From contig KN832557.1 of NCBI GenBank assembly GCA_000827205.1, positions 1,397,771 to 1,461,770 on the forward strand: a stretch of 64,000 nt of DNA, given 5' to 3'. Below are positions 58,328 to 64,000 of this stretch, in pieces. This stretch comes from Plicaturopsis crispa FD-325 SS-3. Lineage: Eukaryota; Basidiomycota; Agaricomycetes; Amylocorticiales; Amylocorticiaceae. Each line of letters starts with the position of its first letter. Positions within the stretch are counted from its first letter, which is position 1. Made by a program: the position numbers and the translations under genes. The notes beneath the pieces were generated by a model. It worked only from the letters and a program-made list of their open reading frames with translations, did no database searches and was not told where the DNA came from.

Positions 58328-58625
58328 TGCGTCTGAATCAGCGAATTTTGGTTTCTGTAAACAGTTCCGTCAGTCTCCAGGACATTTCGAACAGATACGC
58401 ATCTCCGCACCTAGTTTACTGGCGTAGAACGGGCGTGCTTTCCAGCATGCGCAGTGAGTGACAGCAAAGTGCAGATATCCGATTTCCGATTCCGGTTGGC
58501 GGGATGTTTGGCCCCTGTTTGTACACCGGACAAGTTCGGAGGCGGCGCGCTGTAAGCTGGCTGTAAACCATCTTCACCTCGACTCTTATTTTTCTTGACG
58601 GTATATCCGCTCACGCTCGCCCATC
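58328..58625. promoter_or_regulatory. Shared OST4/QCR8 promoter region
   Basis: 298 bases between two divergent housekeeping genes. I see no specific factor site that I would name. Confidence 0.5.
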
Positions 58626-59194
58626 ATGAGGCCCACAGAAATTCGCGCTAGCGAGATGCCTGGCCGTGAGTGATCCTAGCCTGATCTGCTGCAATTGTCT
58701 GACTTTTTCTGTCAAAATAGCCAAAACCTACGTGAGTGCCGTGTAACAAGTTGGGCCTGCATGGCAGTACTTACTCCATACCGTATCCAGGGATTTTGGT
58801 GGGGTGACAAGGGTACAATCAGACAGAAGGGTGTCGTTCAGTACAGTGCGCACGCTTTCATCTTTCACAATAATGCGCCGCTAACTCTGGATTATCCAAA
58901 GCCCTCTCCCCGTTCCGGCAACGGGCCACGAAGGGCATCTTCCGGCACTGGCTTTTCAATGGCTACCGCCGTATCGCCTCTCAGGCTCCTTACTGGGCGG
59001 TTCCGTTCGCTGCAGGTACGTGTATCCCACTCGAAAGCATCACGCGCCGCGTTAGACGTGATCTTGCATGCTGAAGCTGACAACTATTTTGTGTCTCAGG
59101 CTATGGTATCTATGCATGGGCGAAAAAGCGGGATGCGTGGCAGAACAGCAAAGAGGGGCATCTTGCGTTGGCAGCGCACGGCGAAGAGCACTAG
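58626..59194 (+). CDS. qcr8: Cytochrome bc1 complex subunit 8 (Qcr8)
   Basis: The ubiquinone-binding-protein subunit of mitochondrial complex III. Five exons are needed: MRPTEIRASEMPG, a small exon with PKTY, then GFWWGDKGTIRQKGVVQYT, LSPFRQRATKGIFRHWLFN with GYRRIASQAPYWAVPFAAG, and YGIYAWAKKRDAWQNSKEG ending ALAAHGEEH (stop 59192-59194). The intron 58852-58907 (GTGCGC..AAAG) removes a stretch that would otherwise break the QYTLSPF motif. One membrane helix spans PYWAVPF to YAWAK. Length and motifs equal those of fungal Qcr8. Confidence 0.92.
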
Positions 59195-59668
59195 ATGGCG
59201 TTGCTTCATACTTCTGTAATTGCATGGCGTGCAGAACAATTCAAGAGTCTGTTTGCAACTTAGAACAACCCTTCATATTGGTTTGCGGACCGCCAGGGCT
59301 CCCTTGAACATTTGCACGGCCCTTGAAGTCAAATATCTCGCGCCAGTTTTGCACTGATGAATTTGACTTTGGATACGTGTACGACGACCGTCGTTTCTAG
59401 TAGTCGGTCGTGTACTTTCAAGTCGGTCTTCGCTTCAACTCGACGTTCAATGTTTTTGTCGTCTTTTCATCTTCCTGGACTTCAAAGACTGTTGCTCGCG
59501 ACGAATCCTACGATCTAACTATGGGCCTACGAGGAATCCCCAGGCTGGCGTAATCACTGCTGAGCGCTGATTACTGAGCCTCCAATTCTCACTGCTTTTC
59601 ACCCACGGTGATGTTCAGGCCAGTCGCCTCCTGCAGCACTCCCACCATACTCACTGCCTGCACTCGGG
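59195..59668. promoter_or_regulatory. Upstream region of the MCT-like gene
   Basis: 474 bases with a GCTGAGCGCTGATTA near-palindrome around 59560. No gene is visible. Confidence 0.45.
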
Positions 59669-61258
59669 ATGGCTACGACGAACGCCTTCGGTGATGTCGA
59701 GACACGAGATGAGAAGGGCAGGGGCCAGGGATCGGCATCCGCTCTACCTTCGCAGTCCAACGCCGCTAGCATCGATATCTCACGGAGCGAGACGGTCCGC
59801 TCCGAGCATCATGCAGCAGAAGTTGTGGGTGTGAAGGAGGCCGATGAGCCACCAGATGGTGGCTACGGATGGGTGTGTGTCGCAAGCGTCTTCAGCATAA
59901 ATGCGCACACTTGGGGGGTGAACAGCGTGAGCCAACTCCCTCCGTGTTATTGTGGATTTCTTAACTCACAGCAAGTCTTCATTTTTGCTCTAGAGCTATG
60001 GGGTCTTTTTGGCGCATTACCTTAGCACCAACGCGTTCCCCGGGTCTACGAGCCTCGATTTCGCGTTTATCGGAGGCTTGTCCATATCCCAGGCGCTCCT
60101 CATCTCCCCCCTCGCAGTACTCGTGACACGCCACTTTGGCACCCGCGCAACCCTCTTCCTAGGTGTCATATTTGAGACCCTTTCCCTCATCGGTGCCTCG
60201 TTCGCCACCCAAATCTGGCAGCTTTTCCTGAGCCAGGGAATATGTTTCGGGTGGGGCATGGGGTTTCTATTCGTTGGAAGCGTTGGCATACCGTCGCAGT
60301 GGTTTTCTAGGCGGCGGAGTCTCGCCAATGGGATATGCTCTGCGGGTAGTGGGGCAGGGGGGTTGACGTACAGTCTCGCCACAAACGCCATGATACAGAG
60401 CGTTGGCCTGCCCTGGGCATTCCGGATACTCGCACTCGTCTCATTCGGTGCAAATTTCATCGGCGCGCTCTTGGTCAGGGATCGCAACAAGAAAATCGGG
60501 TCTCGTCCGAAGATGTTTGACCACACGCTGCTCCAGCATAAGCAGTTCCTCCTCCTGCTCGGCTGGGCGGTGTTCAGCGTATTGGGGCAGGTCATCCTGC
60601 TCTTCTCGCTGCCTGATTACGCGAGAAGCATTGGCCTGACGGCGAAGCAAGGCTCTGTCGTCGGAGCGCTGCTCAACCTTGGTCAAGCCACAGGGCGGCC
60701 GCTGGTGGGGCTTTTCTCGGACAAGTTGGGCAGAATTAACATGGCGGGGTGCTTCACCTTCTTCTGCGGATTTTGTTGCTTCGTGATATGGATCTTCGCC
60801 AAAAGCTACGGTGTCCTCATATTCTTTGCTATCATCGTTGGGATGACGTGCGGTACCGTTTGGAGCGCAATCAGCCCCGTCAGCGCAGAAGTGGTTGGGC
60901 TCAAGGACTCGCCGACCGCTTTGTCTATTGCGTTGGTCATTTTGGCCATACCGTCCACATGTACGTCCACCTTACTTCTGCGGCCCATAGGCAACTGTTC
61001 TTCAACTAACGACCTGGTCGACTTTCAGTTTCCGAGCCTATAGCCTTAGAACTACGGTCAACCACTGGCGACAAATATCTGCATTGTCAAATATTCACGG
61101 GGTCCATGTACATTGCGGCAGCACTGTGCCTGTGGTTCCTGCGGGACTGGAAGATCGAGGAGTTACGACGAGAAGCTGCAGGAGTGGAGAAGTCGGAAAC
61201 AGCGGTCAACGAGCAAGCCCTCGTAGTAGGAAACCTGTTGAGGTGGACAAAAGTATAA
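59669..61258 (+). CDS. Monocarboxylate-transporter-like MFS protein
   Basis: A member of the fungal MCT/Mch-like MFS group. The polar N-terminal tail is followed by the family motif DEPPDGGYGWVCVASVF (about 59835-59885). Twelve helices follow, with FIGGLSISQALLISPLAV, GICFGWGMGFLFVGSVG, SQWFSRRRSLANGICSAGSG (the RR.LA.G block) and GLFSDKLGRINM (the second half D...GR motif). A short intron lies near 59928-59968 and another near 60960-61026. It ends LLRWTKV, stop 61256-61258. The group is best known from yeast Mch proteins, whose substrates are mostly unsettled (Mch5 carries riboflavin). The gene appears intact. Confidence 0.87.
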
Positions 61259-61585
61259 CATTCAAATCTGTAACTTCTGGTTCAGCGCAAGCTTCTAGGT
61301 TTCGTTGTGCCTACCTGCTCGCTGTCGGCCAGGGTCCAATTGTTCTCCCTTCATGATGCAACGAGTACCCCGCGAACATATTCCATGCGGTCTTGATGTA
61401 GTCTGTGAATTTTGCATCGTTTCATATGGCCTGCGGTCGACCGAATGTCTTCGAGTCTCGACAAAGTATCGGGGCTGGCTCGAGTCTACATGAGTCCATA
61501 CAATTACGCACATTCCATATACATGTTTGTGTCGACATTTATCCGTATACTATCACATAACGACCGTTGAGAATGGCCGTGGCAT
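61259..61585. other. Convergent intergenic region
   Basis: 327 bases between the stops of two convergent genes. Nothing recognised. Confidence 0.5.
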
Positions 61586-64000
61586 CTAGTTCGCAATGAA
61601 TCCTTTACTCCTCCAGTACGAGAGCCAACGTTCTACGTCAACCGCTGACAGCTGCTTCAAATTGGCGTCTCGCAGTGTTTCCGACGATCGTTTCGCCTCG
61701 TCCAACTGGAGGAAAGGAAGGCCCATCGCCTCCCGAGTCGGCGCATCGGGGTCATCTTGTATCAAGCCGCCTCGGAAGAAGTCGATCAGCTTCGAGGCAG
61801 GGTTCGCTCGCAGCGCAGACTCGACACCAGGGGCGGAGCTTGATGCTTCCACGCTGTGTTCCAGCGCTGCTACCCATTCCGCGTAAGGAATCACGGGAAT
61901 CCCAAATGCGTCGGATATAGGTTTGAGAATGTTCGACAGCGGGACGGGACGCGGATGAGCTAGATGCACAATCGGAGAGGGCGAATTGCGCATCTCGACG
62001 ACGACTTTCGCAGAAACGTCCAATGGTAGCCAAGAGACAGGCTGTATAATCACCCATGAGCAAAGCTGCACAATTCAATGCGGGAAAAACATTCCTACCT
62101 GCTCGCCGCCCGGGACATTGCCGAGATGTATACTTGACTTGACTAGTGAAGGGAACCACTCAGTAACCTTCCAATATCCGCTGCCTACAGCACCGCTGAT
62201 TTGGCCAACGCGAATCGAGGTGGCTTTGAGGGGCGTTTGCTCCGCTGCGAGCTGAAGCACCTTCTCCGAAACCCATTTGGACTCGCTGTAGCCATTACCA
62301 ATAGCGACTGCAGGTTCAACAGGAGCCTCTGGAGCTGGCCCTGTGGTGTCACGTTCTGGAAGTGGGATCTTAGTGAAGATACATCGGAGACGAAGATGTG
62401 GGCGTACGACGCAGGACACCGATAGAACTGGTGAAAAGGAGACGCGCCGGGGATGGATGCGGGGAGGACAGAGCTAAGTCGATGAAATTGCGCACGCCGC
62501 GGACTTGAGGCTCGAACGACTTCAGTGGTACATTGAAGTTGACGTGCCATGCTGGATGCCAAATCAACATAAGCATATGCTCGGATACCATGCGAGGCGT
62601 GAGGACGCACCGTTGTGAATGATGTGTGTAACAGAGGAACGAATCTGTAACAATGCCACATACGTCACCCGTGCTACACTAGTACGACAGGACACTTACC
62701 TCCTCGAACAGTTCAGCGGGAACACCCAGATTCGGCTCGCTTACATCCGTCTCGACGAGAACCACTTTCGAAGACGAGGCAATGGCGGGATCCAATCCTT
62801 GCTGCTCTAAAGACGCTTCCTGTCTTTCCTTCAACGAAACGCCTGCCCGGTCTGGTCTGTTGACGGCATAGACACGCGCAATTTTGTCCGATGCCGCTAT
62901 CTCGGCTAACAGAGCGGTCCCGAGACCACCTGTGGTGCCAGTCACCAATAGGACATCCTGCTCTGGTGCAGGTGCCGAGGGGGTGTGGATGAGGAAGTTG
63001 TGGCCGTATTTATCCGCGAGCGCCAACATCTCTGTTACTTTCGCGTCCACAGATACGTCCGCGGCCTGGGAAGAAGCGGTCTCCGTGGCGAACTTCGCAA
63101 GCGCTGAGATAGACGGGTACTCGTAGACGATATTACCAGGAATGACACGCGTGTTAGCCTCCGTTGTCTCTTTTAGAGCGTGGAGAAGCGAGTTCCGTAT
63201 CCACGTAGCTTGTAGACTGAGCGATAGCATCGTTAGACAGGACTGGCATTTTGGGTGAGTATCATCGACATACCTGTCGCAGCCATGCTGGAAAACATCG
63301 GCATCATCATCCAACTCTTTCTTCATCACTTTGGCGACGACAGTCCGGACGAATTTCAGGGACTCGTCGTCAGTCCAAGCTTTCGGCGGCGAGATGTCCG
63401 ATTGCGTGGTTTCATCGAACGCCTTGTAAAGTGCCTCGATTTCGTCGGCATACTCAGCCAAGACAGCGTGCCGGCGGACAGTGTTCTTGGCAGTGTATGT
63501 GAAAGGTTTCGACGGGGAGGTGACAATAATCATCTAGAATGCCATTCATGATCAGCTTAACAGTGATGAGACGAATTGCTACCTACCTCTTTGAACAACC
63601 TCGAGTGCTGAGGAGCATATTTGTTGAGACGCTCAACGGTTGGCCTAGAGAAACGGTATTAGTTGTCATGTATGTATTCGCCCAAGCGTGAACACACCAT
63701 ATCATATTGCGATACTGCTCGAGTTTTACGGTATCCGTAGGGTCAAACCTTTCTGAAGGCATTGGCTCAACGAGGACACCAGCATTGAACCTAAGGATCA
63801 TTACTGTCAGAATTTTCAAGCACGGATGCTACTCCTCAAGTGCCGACCTTCCACGACCGAACATAACGGAGTTGAACACGTATGGGTCCTGTTTCAGTAT
63901 ATTCTCTGTTGGTTCTTGGTCAATTGGCGAATATTGATCGATAAAATGGGACATACCGAGAGGTCCAGGATTTGTCTATGAACATGGTAAGCTTAGTTCC
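61586..64000 (-). CDS. Adenylate-forming reductase (A-T-R, NRPS-like), 3' part
   Basis: The C-terminal part of a basidiomycete adenylation-thiolation-reductase enzyme, which activates a carboxylic acid, holds it on a carrier and reduces it to the aldehyde or alcohol. The right edge carries the end of the adenylation domain (KQDPYVFNSVMFGRGRFNAG, WPTVERLNKYAPQHSR). The carrier domain follows, with VFQHGCDSLQATWIR; the phosphopantetheine Ser comes from a codon split by an intron (about 63283). The reductase domain has the NADPH motif VTGTTGGLGTALL (about 62960), SVTHIIHNAWHVNFN, LLFTSSIG, and the catalytic Tyr/Lys in GYSESKWVSEK (about 62310). It ends WRSKGFIAN (stop 61586-61588). At least seven exons. 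The 5' part with most of the A domain lies outside the window, so the substrate cannot be read. Confidence 0.88.

Noticed and set aside
1-64000. CRISPR arrays, operons, ribosome binding sites, riboswitches
   Set aside because: The window is fungal with spliced genes. No regularly spaced direct repeats of CRISPR type were seen.

Overview
The window looks like nuclear DNA of a filamentous basidiomycete, most likely an Agaricomycete. Genes are dense, and most are cut by many 45-70 bp introns with GT..AG borders. Several families are typical of mushroom-forming fungi: an adenylation-thiolation-reductase enzyme, Kre9/Knh1-like GPI proteins, MYND proteins and HGDIKPDN-type kinases. Most exon joins below were made by eye from splice signals, reading frame and family knowledge.

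Layout, positions 1-16900: two related single-pass membrane kinase genes point away from each other on either side of a mitochondrial external NADH dehydrogenase (NDE type). Two MFS transporter genes on the minus strand follow: a Dal5-type anion/cation symporter with 12- and 13-nt microexons, and a sugar permease. After about 2.3 kb without a gene comes a Kre9/Knh1-like GPI-anchored wall protein.

Positions 17300-44000 hold mostly conserved cell-biology genes: a newly assembled five-exon LRR-like gene, APC1 and MCM4 in divergent orientation over a promoter with three ACGCGT boxes, an APH-fold kinase-like protein with an altered catalytic loop, two proteins of unknown function, a Tda3-like FAD oxidoreductase, and VPS15. 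The stretch 30950-34000 has no gene I can support.

Positions 44200-57400 are accessory and subtelomere-like. Two paralogous MYND zinc-finger genes face each other. The left one carries a frame-shifting 124-bp tandem duplication and has a whole-looking Ty3/gypsy chromovirus with apparently identical LTRs in its fourth intron. Between them lie a structured repeat with inverted ends and an 11-bp direct repeat, split by a 930-base N gap with the same 473-474 bp on both sides, then an interstitial CCCTAA array and a SET-domain gene. A small secreted protein follows the right MYND gene.

Positions 58000-64000 return to conserved genes: the tiny OST4 (43 aa) divergent from QCR8, a monocarboxylate-transporter-like MFS protein, and the 3' part of an adenylate-forming reductase that runs off the right edge.
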